In this document: positions 19,834 through 30,504 of the stretch, one piece after another
How positions within the stretch are numbered: the first letter of the stretch is position 1
Layout: each line of letters starts with the position of its first letter
DNA from: Halomonas sp.
GTDB lineage: Bacteria > Pseudomonadota > Gammaproteobacteria > Pseudomonadales > Halomonadaceae
DNA: 64,000 bases
Reading direction: 5' to 3'
Assembly: GCA_018401555.1 (NCBI GenBank)
Contig: JAGYKP010000081.1
Coordinates: 124,001 to 188,000 of the forward strand
Translations under genes and position numbers: made by a program
Notes under the pieces: model-generated
What the model was told of the DNA's origin: nothing
The model's database searches: none
What the model saw: only the letters and a program-made list of their open reading frames with translations

Positions 19834-20540
19834 CCGGCAGTAATCTCTTCTGTTGTGCGCGTTATCGCAGCTGGAGCGATAAACTTGGCTACCGAACTCT
19901 CCAGTCTCTTCAGGTTGCGGCCTTTCCAGGCACCTTCCGGGCGCAGCCGGCAGCGGTCGAGGTCGATCAGCCACACCTTTCCTTCTTCGCCCACCAGCAG
20001 GTTGCGGGCGTTGAGGTCGACATGGTCGAGGCCGACGTCGTGGAAGCGGCGGATGGTGGCACCGACGCGTTGCAGCAGGTCGTCATCGGCTTCGCCGTTC
20101 TCCAGCAGGCTGGCCAGTGCGCGGGCACCGGGAATGCGCACGGTGATCAGGGCGGCTGCGTAGGTCGGGCCGTGACGGGTGACGTCGGCGGCCACCGGGC
20201 GGGGCACTGGAAGGCCGCGGGCATGCAGGTCGGCGGTCAGGCGCAGCTCGCGGAAGGCGCGGGTGCGCTCCAGTCCGGTCCATAGATAGCGGGCTTCACT
20301 GAGCCGCGCCACCAGGCCGCCGCGGCGGTAGGGGCGCAGCACCCACTCCTCGCCATTACCGGCATCCAGGAACAGGCTGGCGCCGCGCCCCGGGGCCTGG
20401 CCGGTGATCCTTCCCTGCGCCTGCCACCAGGCGGGTTCGAAGGTTGACGGGCCGATTTGTGGCGCCTCGCCGGCGTCACATAAACTGTCCGCATCATATA
20501 GAATATGGGACTTTCCCGCTCTCAATGTTGCCAAGCGCAT
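19821..20540 (-). CDS. kdkA: 3-deoxy-D-manno-octulosonic acid (Kdo) kinase
   Basis: KdkA phosphorylates Kdo at position 4 on lipid A-Kdo in the cytoplasm. Features are GRGASLFLDAG, LRPYRRGG, RAFRELRLTADLHARGLPVPRP and the catalytic loop DHVDLNARNLL with LIDLDRCR downstream as the metal-binding D. A longer frame opens upstream, but family alignment begins near the ATG at 20540 (239 residues). That ATG shares two bases with the start of the divergent GT9 gene. Its 3' end overlaps the YrbL-like gene. Confidence 0.9.
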   Translation of the reverse strand: MRLATLRAGKSHILYDADSLCDAGEAPQIGPSTFEPAWWQAQGRITGQAPGRGASLFLDAGNGEEWVLRPYRRGGLVARLSEARYLWTGLERTRAFRELRLTADLHARGLPVPRPVAADVTRHGPTYAAALITVRIPGARALASLLENGEADDDLLQRVGATIRRFHDVGLDHVDLNARNLLVGEEGKVWLIDLDRCRLRPEGAWKGRNLKRLESSVAKFIAPAAITRTTEEITAGYGS

Positions 20541-21627
20541 GAAGCATCCTCTGCCCGCCCAACCCCGCCACATCGGCGTGCTGCGACTCTCCGCCCTGGG
20601 CGATGTCTGTAACCTGGTGCCGACGATTCGCGCCCTGCAGCGCCAGTGGCCTGAGGCACGCATCACCTGGATCGTCGGCAAGGCCGAGCACAGTCTACTG
20701 GCGGGCCTCTCCGGGGTCGAGTTCGTGGTCTATGACAAGTCCACTGGCCTGGCCGGCATGCGCGCCCTGTGGCGCGAGCTGGCCGATACCCGCTTCGATG
20801 TGCTGCTGCACATGCAGCAGGCGCTGCGCGCCAGTGCGCTCTCCCTGGGGCTCAAGGCCGATGTCCGGGTGGGCTACGACAAGGCGCGCGCCAAGGATGC
20901 CCAGCACTGGTTTACCCATCGCCGGCTGGCACCCCACCCGAACGCCCATGTTCTGGAGTCCTTCCTGGATTTCGCCCGGCTGATGGGGGTCGAGGATCTG
21001 AGCCTGGAGTGGAACCTGGCGATCCCTTCCGCCGCCCGTGACGAGGCGCGTGCCCTCACCGGTGATTCCCGCTACCTGCTGATGAGCCCGTGTGCCAATC
21101 CGCGGCTGCGCAACTTCCGCAACTGGTCCGCCGAGGGCTACGCCGCCGTGGTCCAGCATGCCTGGGAGCAGCACGGCCTGTGCACGGTGCTGACCGGGGG
21201 AGGGAGCACCCAGGAGCGGGAGATGGGAGCGCGTATCCAGGCCCTGTGTCCGCCCGAGGCGGTGATCGACGCCATCGGCGCCACCTCGCTCAAGGGGCTG
21301 CTGGCGCTGATCGATGCGGCCCAGGCGGTGATCGCGCCGGACTCGGGCCCCGTGCATATGGCCAACGCCCTGAACACGCCCACCGTGGGGCTCTATGCCA
21401 CCACCAACCCCGATCGTGCCGCGCCCTATCGCTGGCGCGACTTCGTGGTCAACCGCTATCCCGAGGCGGTGCGCAGCTACCTGCACAAGGACCCCGAGGA
21501 GATACCCTGGGGCCAGCGTGTCCGCCATCCGGATGCCATGTCACTGATCCGCGCCGACGACGTGATCGAGCGCCTCGAGGCGGCACTGCAGCACGCCATC
21601 GACCACCCCCCAGCCAAGGACGCCTGA
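20539..21627 (+). CDS. Glycosyltransferase family 9 (heptosyltransferase-like) protein
   Basis: This GT9 enzyme transfers a heptose or related sugar to the LPS core. It shows the N-terminal [22 protein letters not shown] (acceptor/phosphate site), a middle [21 protein letters not shown] and [26 protein letters not shown] near the C-terminus. I place the start at ATG 20539, where the family similarity begins; the frame is open back to 20404. It is 362 residues. Two bases separate its stop from hldE, so they are one operon. It could be WaaC (heptosyltransferase I) or WaaQ; the sequence alone does not decide. Confidence 0.85.
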   Translation: MKHPLPAQPRHIGVLRLSALGDVCNLVPTIRALQRQWPEARITWIVGKAEHSLLAGLSGVEFVVYDKSTGLAGMRALWRELADTRFDVLLHMQQALRASALSLGLKADVRVGYDKARAKDAQHWFTHRRLAPHPNAHVLESFLDFARLMGVEDLSLEWNLAIPSAARDEARALTGDSRYLLMSPCANPRLRNFRNWSAEGYAAVVQHAWEQHGLCTVLTGGGSTQEREMGARIQALCPPEAVIDAIGATSLKGLLALIDAAQAVIAPDSGPVHMANALNTPTVGLYATTNPDRAAPYRWRDFVVNRYPEAVRSYLHKDPEEIPWGQRVRHPDAMSLIRADDVIERLEAALQHAIDHPPAKDA

Positions 21628-21629
21628 CG

Positions 21630-23059
<1,430 letters not shown>

Positions 23060-23060
<1 letters not shown>

Positions 23061-24338
23061 TGGGCTGGCCCCGGCTCGCCTACTCCACGGCGCTGCACCT
23101 GCTCGCTCCCTTGCTCTGGCGGCGCCTGCGCCGTGAGCATGGACTCACCGACCCCAGGCCGCTGCGCCTGGGGCGGATTCCCGAGACCCCTCCCGCAATT
23201 CACATGCTGTGGCTGCACTGCGCCTCGGTGGGCGAGGTGCAGGCGGCCCGCCCGCTGATCGAGGCGCTGCTCGAGCGTTATCCCGGCCACTCGCTCACCG
23301 TGACCACCATGACCGCCACCGGCGCCGAGCGGGTGCGTGCGCTGGCCGAGGGGCGACAGGATGGCCGGCTGGTTCACCACTTCGTGCCCCTGGACTTCCC
23401 CCGTGCCGCGGCGCGCTTCGTCGAGCGCCTTCGCCCCGAGCTGGCGCTGTTCTTCGAGACCGAGCTGTGGCCCAACCTGCTCCACGCCTGCCGGACCCGC
23501 GGCGTACCGGTGGCGGTGCTCAACGGTCGACTCTCCCCGCGAGCCCTGCGCGGCTATCGCCGGCTGCGTCCGCTGCTGCGCGAGGCCCTGGGCTGCGTCG
23601 ACTGGCTGGCGGCCAAGTCCGATGAGGACGCCGCGCGCTTCGCCGAGCTCGGCATGGCGGTGGAGCCGCACCAGCGTGGTGGGTTCGCTTAAGTTCGACA
23701 TTGCACCGGGCGATGGCGCGCAGAAGGTAAGTGAGCGCTTGCGCACCCTGCTGGGGCGCCGCCAGGTATGGGTGGCGGGCTCCACCCACGAGGGCGAGGA
23801 AGCGCTGCTGCTGGCCGCCCATGGGCGGCTGCGCGAGAGCTATCCCGAGGCGCTGCTGGTGCTGGTGCCGCGCCATCCCCAGCGCTTCGAGGCGGTGGCG
23901 AGCCTGTGCGAACAGGCCGGCCAGGCACCGGCCAGGCGCTCCCGGGGAGAGAGGCCCGAGGATGGCACCGCGGTCTACCTGGCAGACACCATGGGCGAGC
24001 TGCTGGCGCTCTATGGCGCCGCCGACCTGGCCTTCGTCGGTGGCAGCCTGGTGCCGGTGGGCGGCCACAACCTGCTGGAGCCCGCGGCCCTGGGCATACC
24101 GGTGCTCACCGGGCCGGAGTTGGCCAACTTCGCCGATGTGGCCGAGGCTCTGCGCGGCGCCGATGCCCTGGTGGAGGTGGCCGACGAGGAGCGCCTCGCC
24201 GAGGCGCTGATCGCGCTGTTCGCCGATACGGCCGAGCGCCGTCGTCTCGGTGAGGCGGGGCGCGGCGTGGTGATGGCCAACCGTGGCGCGCTTGAACGTA
24301 CCCTGAAGGGCCTGGACAGGCTGCTACCGGCGAAGTAA
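23060..24338 (+). CDS. waaA: 3-deoxy-D-manno-octulosonic acid (Kdo) transferase (frameshifted)
   Basis: WaaA adds Kdo from CMP-Kdo to lipid IVA at the inner membrane and is normally essential. The first 200 codons show LWLHCASVGEVQAARPLIEALL, TTMTATGAERV and LFFETELWPNLL. The rest (VVGSLKFDIAP, WVAGSTHEGEE, FVGGSLVPVGGHNLLEPAALG) is in the next frame. The break is at about 23670. Because the gene is essential and both parts are well conserved, a sequence error is the likely cause. Its ATG overlaps the hldE stop. Confidence 0.9.
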
Positions 24339-24363
24339 GTGCTTACTACCCATTCCGGGGCTG

Positions 24364-25053
24364 TCAGGCCGGTGTCAGGCGCTCCACTCCCTGGGCGGTG
24401 CCGAGCAGCAGCACATCGGCGCCGCGGGCGGCGAACAGGCCGTTGGTCACCACGCCGACGATGGCGTTGAGGCGCGCTTCCATGGCCAGCGGGTCGTCGA
24501 TCATGAAGTCGTAGCAGTCGATGATCTGGTTGCCGTTGTCGGTGACCACCCCCTCGCGGTAGACCGGGTCGGCACCCAGCTTGACCAGCTCCCGGGCCAC
24601 ATAGGAGCGGGCCATGGGAATCACCTCCACCGGCAGCGGGAAGGCGCCGAGGCGCTCGACCCGCTTGGAGGCGTCGGCGATGCAGATGAACTTCTCGGCA
24701 CAGGCGGCCACCACCTTCTCGCGGGTCAGGGCCGCGCCACCGCCCTTGATCATATGCAAGTGAGCGTTCACTTCGTCGGCACCGTCGATGTAGAAGGGCA
24801 CCGTGCCCACGGAGTTGAGCTCGAACACCTCGATGCCGTGGCCGCGCAGCCGCTCGGCGCTGGCCTCGGAGCTGGCCACGGCGCCGGCGAAGTCGTGGCG
24901 CAGCTCGGCCAGGCGGTCGATGAAGAGGTTGGCGGTGGAGCCGGTACCGATGCCGAGCACGGTGTCGCGATGCAGCTGGGGGCGAACCTCGGCGATGGCG
25001 GCCGCGGCGACGGCGTCCTTGAGCTGGTCTTGGGATAGGCCGGCCTGGGTCAT
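24364..25053 (-). CDS. rpiA: Ribose-5-phosphate isomerase A
   Basis: RpiA interconverts ribose-5-phosphate and ribulose-5-phosphate in the pentose phosphate pathway. Motifs are [13 protein letters not shown] (about residues 34-46, substrate loop), [10 protein letters not shown] (D in the active site) and [11 protein letters not shown]. It is 229 residues, intact. It is convergent with waaA with a 25-base gap and divergent from ilvA; this rpiA/ilvA divergence is common in gammaproteobacteria. Confidence 0.96.
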   Translation of the reverse strand: MTQAGLSQDQLKDAVAAAAIAEVRPQLHRDTVLGIGTGSTANLFIDRLAELRHDFAGAVASSEASAERLRGHGIEVFELNSVGTVPFYIDGADEVNAHLHMIKGGGAALTREKVVAACAEKFICIADASKRVERLGAFPLPVEVIPMARSYVARELVKLGADPVYREGVVTDNGNQIIDCYDFMIDDPLAMEARLNAIVGVVTNGLFAARGADVLLLGTAQGVERLTPA

Positions 25054-25247
25054 GGGGCACTCTCCTTGGGTGGCGTGAATCGGCGGGATGGATGGGAATG
25101 CGCTGGGGCGCCATTATAGGCCAGCGGGGCTCGCCTGCCGATGCCGGCGGCTGGACGCCAAGGCTGCCGGAATGCTACCAATAGGGGTTGCCTCGCAGCG
25201 CAGCATGCGCGCTGCGTCCTCTCGCGTCACGCCTCTGGGATATCAGG

Positions 25248-26762
25248 ATGCTCGAAGCTACCGTCAAGAAGATTCTCCAGGCCCGGGTCTATGAAGCCGC
25301 TCGGGAAACGCCGATCTCGCCGGCCCCCTTCCTCTCCCGTCGCTTCAACAACACCATTCTGATCAAGCGCGAGGACCTGCAGCCGGTCTACTCCTTCAAG
25401 ATTCGCGGCGCCTACAACAAGATGGCCCAGCTCAGCGAGGCGCAGAAGGCCAAGGGCGTGATCGCGGCTTCGGCCGGCAACCACGCCCAGGGCCTGGCGA
25501 TGGCGGCGAAGCAGATGGGCGTCAAGGCGATCATCGTGATGCCGCGCATTACCCCGGAGATCAAGGTGGCTGCGGTGCGTGCCCGGGGTGCCAAGGTGGT
25601 GCTCAAGGGCGACGCCTTCGCCGAGGCTGCCGCGCATGCCCAGACGCTGATCGAGGAGCACGGCTACACCTATATCCCGCCCTTCGACGATATCGACGTG
25701 GTGGCGGGCCAGGGCACCATCGCCGTGGAGATCCTGCGTCAGCACGGCGGCCCGCTGGACGCCATCTTCGTGCCGGTGGGCGGCGGCGGCCTGATCGCCG
25801 GCGTGGCCGCCTACGTCAAGTACCTGCGCCCGGATATCAAGGTGATCGGCGTCGAGGCCGAGGACAGCGCCTGCTTCAAGGCGGCGCTGGAGGCGGGCAA
25901 GCGGGTGACCCTCGATCAGGTGGGAGTGTTCGCCGAGGGGGTCGCCGTGGCCCAGGTCGGCAAGGTGCCCTTCGAGATCGCCCGGGACCTGGTCGACGAG
26001 GTCATCACCGTCAATACCGACGAGATGTGTGCGGCGGTGAAGGACATCTTCGAGGACACCCGCGCGGTCTCCGAGACTTCCGGCGCGCTCTCCCTGGCCG
26101 GGCTCAAGAAGTACATCCAGCAGACCGGCGCCGAGGGGCAGACCCTGCTGTGCATCAACTCCGGGGCCAACACCAACTTCGACCGCCTGCAGCATATCGC
26201 CGAGCGCACCGAGCTCGGCGAGCAGCGCGAGGCGATCCTCGCCGTGACCATCCCCGAGCGGCCCGGCAGCTTCAAGAAGTTCTGCCGCACCATCGGCAAG
26301 CGCATGGTCACCGAGTTCAACTACCGCTACGCCGACCCCGACAACGCCCATATCTTTGTCGGGGTGCAGGTCAAGCCCGGCGGCGAGGACCGCCAGGCGG
26401 TGATCGACAGGCTGCGCGAGGCGGGCTATCCGGTGGAGGACCTTACCGACAACGAGCTCGCCAAGCTGCATATCCGCCATCTGGGCGGCGGTCGTCCCAA
26501 GCAGCAGTTCGACGAGGAGGTCTACCGCTTCGAGTTCCCGGAGCGTCCCGGGGCGCTGATGAACTTCCTTACCCACCTGCCCCATGACTGGAACATCTCG
26601 CTGTTCCACTACCGCAACCATGGTGCCGCCTACGGCCGCGTGCTGGTGGGCATGCAGGTGCCCAATGGCGACCGCTCCCATGTCGAGGAGTACTTCGACG
26701 CCATCGGCTACCGCTACTGGAAGGAGTCCGACAACCCCGCCTATCGGCTGTTCATGGCCTGA
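25248..26762 (+). CDS. ilvA: Threonine ammonia-lyase, biosynthetic
   Basis: This is the PLP enzyme that makes 2-oxobutanoate from threonine, the first step of isoleucine synthesis. The PLP lysine lies in PVYSFKIRGAYNKM (about residues 46-59), with GNHAQG and the phosphate-binding PVGGGGL later. Two ACT-like regulatory domains (from about 330; ERPGSFKKFC and ERPGALMNFL) give isoleucine/valine feedback in the long form. I chose ATG 25248, which gives 504 residues and the usual N-terminus; the frame is open 20 codons further upstream. It is intact and transcribed alone. Confidence 0.96.
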   Translation: MLEATVKKILQARVYEAARETPISPAPFLSRRFNNTILIKREDLQPVYSFKIRGAYNKMAQLSEAQKAKGVIAASAGNHAQGLAMAAKQMGVKAIIVMPRITPEIKVAAVRARGAKVVLKGDAFAEAAAHAQTLIEEHGYTYIPPFDDIDVVAGQGTIAVEILRQHGGPLDAIFVPVGGGGLIAGVAAYVKYLRPDIKVIGVEAEDSACFKAALEAGKRVTLDQVGVFAEGVAVAQVGKVPFEIARDLVDEVITVNTDEMCAAVKDIFEDTRAVSETSGALSLAGLKKYIQQTGAEGQTLLCINSGANTNFDRLQHIAERTELGEQREAILAVTIPERPGSFKKFCRTIGKRMVTEFNYRYADPDNAHIFVGVQVKPGGEDRQAVIDRLREAGYPVEDLTDNELAKLHIRHLGGGRPKQQFDEEVYRFEFPERPGALMNFLTHLPHDWNISLFHYRNHGAAYGRVLVGMQVPNGDRSHVEEYFDAIGYRYWKESDNPAYRLFMA

Positions 26763-26851
26763 GGCGCCTGCGAAGGCGCGGGTAAGCGCTGACTCGCGCC
26801 GGGAGGCTTGTCACCCGGCGGTTTCACGGCATGAGCGTTGAGGCTGGGCGG

Positions 26852-26880
26852 TTGTCTTGTCGGGAGAGTCGGCCTATAGT
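26852..26880 (+). promoter_or_regulatory. Sigma-70 promoter before the small membrane protein gene
   Basis: TTGTCT and TATAGT are separated by 17 bases, close to the ideal. A start of transcription near 26,887 would give a ~30-base leader before the ATG of the 31-residue frame. Confidence 0.65.
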
Positions 26881-26916
26881 CTGCGGCGTTGAATTTCTCA
26901 TTACCCGGAGTCGACG

Positions 26917-27012
26917 ATGAAGCGCAAGCCCGATGTGGTCATGGCCCTGGTACTGCTGTTCGGTATTGGCGTCGTGGCAACCGGTTACGCCCAGGCCCTG
27001 GTAGGAAAGTGA
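26917..27012 (+). CDS. Small single-span membrane protein, 31 residues
   Basis: A 31-codon frame begins with MKRKPD, a short positive head, followed by one hydrophobic helix (about residues 7-28, VVMALVLLFGIGVVATGYAQAL) and ends VGK. A GGAG ribosome site is 6 bases before the ATG and a good sigma-70 promoter is 37 bases upstream of the ATG, so expression is likely. It follows ilvA by 154 bases. I do not know its function. It is too short for most gene finders. A signal-peptide-like fragment is the alternative reading. Confidence 0.6.
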   Translation: MKRKPDVVMALVLLFGIGVVATGYAQALVGK

Positions 27013-27062
27013 CTGCTCTCCGCCCTACGCGCTGACGCGCCACGGGCGAGGCTTCCCACTTC

Positions 27063-28242
27063 TCAGGCAGCTGCCGACGATGTGCCGGACTTACGCAAGC
27101 CTCCATGGGCAGAGACGGACAGCCCTTCCGCCTTCAGCTCGATAATGCCTTGATGCTTGATGTTCAGCGCCGCGTTGATGTCCCGGTCGTGCTGTGTGTG
27201 GCAGGCGGGGCACTCCCACGACCGGACGTTCAACGGCATGGCGTCCATCTTGTGCTGGCAGACATGGCAGGTCTTGGAGCTGGCAAACCACGGGTCAATC
27301 TTGACCAGATGCTTACCCTGCTCCCTGGCCTTGTAGTCCAGCTTGGTAGTCAAGGCATGCCAGGACGCATCGCCGATGTGCTTGGCGAGCTTGGCGTTCT
27401 TCATCATGTTGCTGACCTTCAGCGTCTCGACGATCACCGCTTGGTTATCGTCAACGATCTGTCGAGAGAGCTTGTGCTGGAAGTCGTTGCGGGCATTGGC
27501 AACCCGCTCATGCGCCTTGGCGACGAGACACCGCGCCCTGGCCCGGCGGGCGCTGCCCTTCTTCGTGCGTGACAGCGCCTGCTGTTTGCGCTTGAGGTTC
27601 TTCTGCGCCTGCTTGAGGAAGCGCGGATTGGCGATCTTGCGCCCGGTGGAGTCAATGGCCAGATGCGACAACCCCATGTCGAGGCCGACGACACCGGCAG
27701 CGTCAACGTCCATTAGCGGTTCTGGGGCAACAAGAGCTGTTTCAAAGAGCAGCGAGGCATAGTGCTTGCCGGTGACCGTTCGGGTCAGGGTGATGCTTTT
27801 CAGTCTGCCTTCGACCTGGCGATGCATCCTGGCCTTGATCGGCCCGAGCTTGGGCACCTTGATCCAGCTATCGCCGGCATTGACGCCGACGCAGTGATAG
27901 CTAGTCTGCTTGACCCGCTTGCTCTTGAAGCGCGGATAGCCGGCTTTCTGCTTGGGGTCGAAGAAGCGCTGGAAGGCATGATCAAGGTTGATGCACGCCG
28001 CTGGAGAGTCATGAACTGCTTCTTCTAGCCAGCCATTTGAGGGACTTGGCCACTGGCAGCAACTTTTTGATGTCGTGCTTTGCACTCAATGACTGGCCGT
28101 GGCGCTTGTAGCGATGGGACATGATACGAAGGCCGGTGTTGTAGCAGAAACGCACCGCGCCGAACTGGCGGTTCAGAAACGCCACCTGTTCGTCCGTGGG
28201 GTAGATACGTATCTTGATGGGCTTAAGCATATCAGTGCTCAC
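27063..28242 (-). pseudogene. tnpB: TnpB RNA-guided nuclease of an IS605 element (frameshifted)
   Basis: TnpB is the small RuvC nuclease ancestral to Cas12, guided by an omega RNA from the element's right end. The N-terminal HTH-like part (KPIKIRIYPTDEQVAFLNRQFG) is in one frame. The rest is in another from about 28036: RuvC-I GLDMGLSHLA, RuvC-II VIVETLKVSNMM, zinc finger CHVCQHK...CPACHTQH and RuvC-III DRDINAALNI. All catalytic residues are present (D in GLDMG, E in VETL, D in DRDINA), so only one frameshift separates it from a normal ~400-residue protein. Given other errors in this sequence, it could be intact in the organism. Confidence 0.8.
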
Positions 28243-28286
28243 TGCTACAATGCCCTTAAATTAGCCATTGCGCGGGTGCTTTTCAA

Positions 28287-28683
28287 GTGAGTGTGCAAAA
28301 CGATTATCGGCAAGGACGACACAGCGTCACGCGACTGGCTGTTCATCTCATCTTCACGACAAAATATCGGCGCAAGGTGTTCGACGGATACATGATCGAG
28401 CAGTTGCGCGAGGCGCTTGCGTCTGCTTGCGATAAACTGGACTGCCGCATTCTTGAGTTCGACGGCGAAGAAGATCATGTCCATTTGCTCGTGGACTATC
28501 CACCAAAGCTGTCGATCAGCGTGCTGGTCAACAACTTGAAGTCCACGTCGTCTCGGCGGGTGCGGTTCTTGAATACCCACATTCCGCGCCTCAGCAAGAG
28601 CGCCGCGCTGTGGTCGAGATCGTATTTCGCTTGTAGCGCAGGCGGAGCCACCATCGAGACACTCAAGGCTTATGTGCAGGGCG
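28287..28683 (+). pseudogene. tnpA: IS200/IS605 TnpA Y1 transposase, 3' end cut off
   Basis: This is the single-strand transposase of the HUH family. The HUH-type HVH is in EEDHVHLLVDYPP (about residues 62-74) and the catalytic tyrosine in ETLKAYVQ (about 125-132). The native frame stops matching at about codon 132. The last residues before the stop at 28715 come from the end of the IS3-type element. Only a few C-terminal residues seem lost. It diverges from tnpB. Confidence 0.8.
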
Positions 28684-28725
28684 GAGTCTGTCAACATAGT
28701 TGGCATATGAAATAGTTCTGGCTCT

Positions 28726-29829
28726 TTAAAACCCTGCTGCCTGCGGCACCGGGTCCCGCTCGGGATTCAGGTGCACGATCTCAGGCAGGCTGAGCTTCCG
28801 GATGTCACCCGACCAGCGCTCCGGGTGACGCTGCTTCGCCGCCTCGAAAACCTCCCGGCGCTGCGCCAAGATGCCCTTGGCCTCGCCGTTATGGCGCTGA
28901 CTCGGCGTGACGTAGCGAAGGGCACTGTGCCGGTGCTCATGGTTGTACCACTCAGTAAATTGCTGAACCCAGTCCTGAGCCTCGGTCAGGGTGGCGAACC
29001 CCTCGGCGGGGAAGCCCGGCCGGTACTTCAGCGTCTTGAAGGCCGACTCGGCGAAGGCGTTGTCGTTACTCACCCGTGGACGGCTGTACGACGGGGTGAT
29101 GCCCAAGTCGTAGAGCTCTCCAGGAAGGTCGCCGCCTTCATCGGGCTGCCGTTATCTGAATGCAGAATCAGGGGCTTGTGACGATCCGTCAGGTGCTCTC
29201 GCCAGCAGGCCTTCTGGATCAGCTCGGCGGCCAGCTCACCGGTTTCCGTCTCGTAGACCTCGTGCCCAACGATCTTGCGACTGAAGACATCCATGATCAG
29301 GTACAGGTACCACCAGGTGCCTCGTGCTGGACCGGGCAACCACGAAATGTCCCAGCACCAAAGCCGGTTTGGCGCCGTGGTCTGGTGAGTGGTCGGTGGG
29401 CGCTTGCGCTGAGGGGCCTGCTGTCGGCCCCGGTGGTGTTGCTGGTCATATTCATGAAGCACTCGGTACATCGTCGACTCAGAGGCCAGGTAGCGGCCCT
29501 TGTCCGCCTGATCGGCCACGATGAAGGCCGGAGGGCGGCTCCGATACTCCGGGGCGTTGCACAGCGCCACAACAGCCTCTCGCTCCTCGGGCGACAGCTT
29601 GTTGGCCGGCTCCGGGCGGTCGGCGTCGGGGCGGCGATCTGCCGTCACCTCGCCCTCAGCGACCCAGCGGTAGTAGGTCCGCACATTGATGCCCATCACC
29701 TGACAGGCCTTGGCCAGCCGAGCACCGTCACGCTGGGCGTCTTGCACCAGGGTCACGATGCGCTGGCGATCCGGGAGGCTGGTCAGTCGTCCTCGTCGTT
29801 GGTCGTGCCCCAGATCGCCTCGGCCTTTT
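28726..29829 (-). pseudogene. IS3-family transposase OrfB, copy 2 (frameshifted)
   Basis: It matches OrfB of copy 1 from the start through LHSDNGSPMKAATFLE. There one A is missing (GAGAGCTC against GAGAAGCTC in copy 1, at about 29121), which shifts the frame. The rest, from GITPSYSRPR to the C-terminus, is in the other frame. All DDE residues are present but split. Because the difference from copy 1 is a single base, it may be a sequence error or a real inactivation. Confidence 0.82.
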
Positions 29830-30283
29830 TTGACAGGGCCAGCAGCGCCGCCGTCTCGGCCAGGGCCTTGTCCTTGCGGCGCAGCTCACGCTCCAACTGA
29901 CGGAGCCGCTTTTGCTCGGCCTTCCGCGCCTGGCGAAGCTGCTTGGCCTGTGCTGCCGCATCCTCGTTAGCGTTCATGCAGGCATCCCGCCAGGCCTCCA
30001 CCTGTTCGGGGTAGAGGCCACGCTCACGGCAATAGGCGCTGAGCTCGGCCTCATTCATCGGGGCCGTCTCCAGGACGATCTGGAATTTCTCCTGGCTGGT
30101 CCACTGGTCGGGCTCGTTCGAACGTGATGGCAAAACCTGTCCTCGTGCTCTGGCCTGTTTCCGCCAATTGTAGAGGGTTGTCGCGGTGATGCCTTCCTGC
30201 TCGGCCAGTTCCGGGATGGTCATGCTCATGGGCGGCGCCATCTTCTTGAGGATGGCTTCCTTACGCTCTGCGGGGTAACGCAT
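29783..30283 (-). CDS. IS3-family transposase OrfA, copy 2
   Basis: It is nearly identical to OrfA of copy 1, with substitutions such as STQ to SNE near residue 55 and EGWR to EAWR near 96. The HTH and the charged C-terminal coil are intact. The A6G slippery site is kept (complement of 29825-29831). An upstream GTG at 30292 is also in frame. Confidence 0.83.
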   Translation of the reverse strand: MRYPAERKEAILKKMAPPMSMTIPELAEQEGITATTLYNWRKQARARGQVLPSRSNEPDQWTSQEKFQIVLETAPMNEAELSAYCRERGLYPEQVEAWRDACMNANEDAAAQAKQLRQARKAEQKRLRQLERELRRKDKALAETAALLALSKKAEAIWGTTNDEDD

Positions 30284-30451
30284 GTTGATCACCTCTCAAT
30301 CCGTTTAGGTGACAACTACGTTGACGCATAGGGAGGGGCAAAAGACACCAGAATAGGGCCGCTTGCGCGGCTCCGCCTACCTCCCCGCCCGAGTGTGCGA
30401 GGGGGCGCGCGGATTTTGCTGAACGCGAATTGCCGCCCCCTGGCTGCAAGC

Positions 30452-30483
30452 AACGGGCCGATGCCAACTGGCATCGGCCCGTT
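30452..30483. terminator. Strong hairpin downstream of ygfA
   Basis: A perfect 14-bp stem (AACGGGCCGATGCC and its complement) has a 4-base loop. It lies 22 bases past the ygfA stop. The T-tract is weak on both strands, so it may end transcription poorly or protect the message end. Confidence 0.55.
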
Positions 30484-30504
30484 CGTGTTAGGGGGCTGCC
30501 CGCG

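Larger units (their letters stand above)
27020..28683. mobile_element. IS605-type element (IS200/IS605 family), damaged
   Basis: Divergent tnpA (rightward) and tnpB (leftward) genes with 44 bases between their first codons show an IS605-type layout. The right end, past the tnpB stop, holds a hairpin (GCCC-TACGCG...CGCG-GGGC type at about 27024-27050), as expected for an end recognised as folded single strand. The left end is missing, cut by the second IS3-type copy in the last codons of tnpA. Limits are approximate. Confidence 0.75.
28684..30331 (-). mobile_element. IS3-family insertion sequence, copy 2
   Basis: This has the same organisation and ends as copy 1 at 12104-13752, in opposite orientation, with scattered substitutions across both genes. 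The copies have therefore diverged and are not the result of a very recent jump. The left edge sits inside tnpA of the IS605 element. The right flank (30332 on) is unassigned, and no target duplication is seen. Confidence 0.85.

Noticed and set aside
21090-21629. Upstream part of the long frame that contains hldE
   Set aside because: It is the out-of-frame shadow of the GT9 gene. The hldE start is the ATG at 21630, two bases after the GT9 stop.
25227-26681. 484-codon frame antisense to ilvA
   Set aside because: Codon-bias shadow; ilvA is intact and has its PLP and ACT motifs.
30332-30450. Left end of the IS605 element on the far side of the IS3 copy 2
   Set aside because: A small hairpin is present, but I could not match it to the tnpA end or to a typical IS200/IS605 left end.
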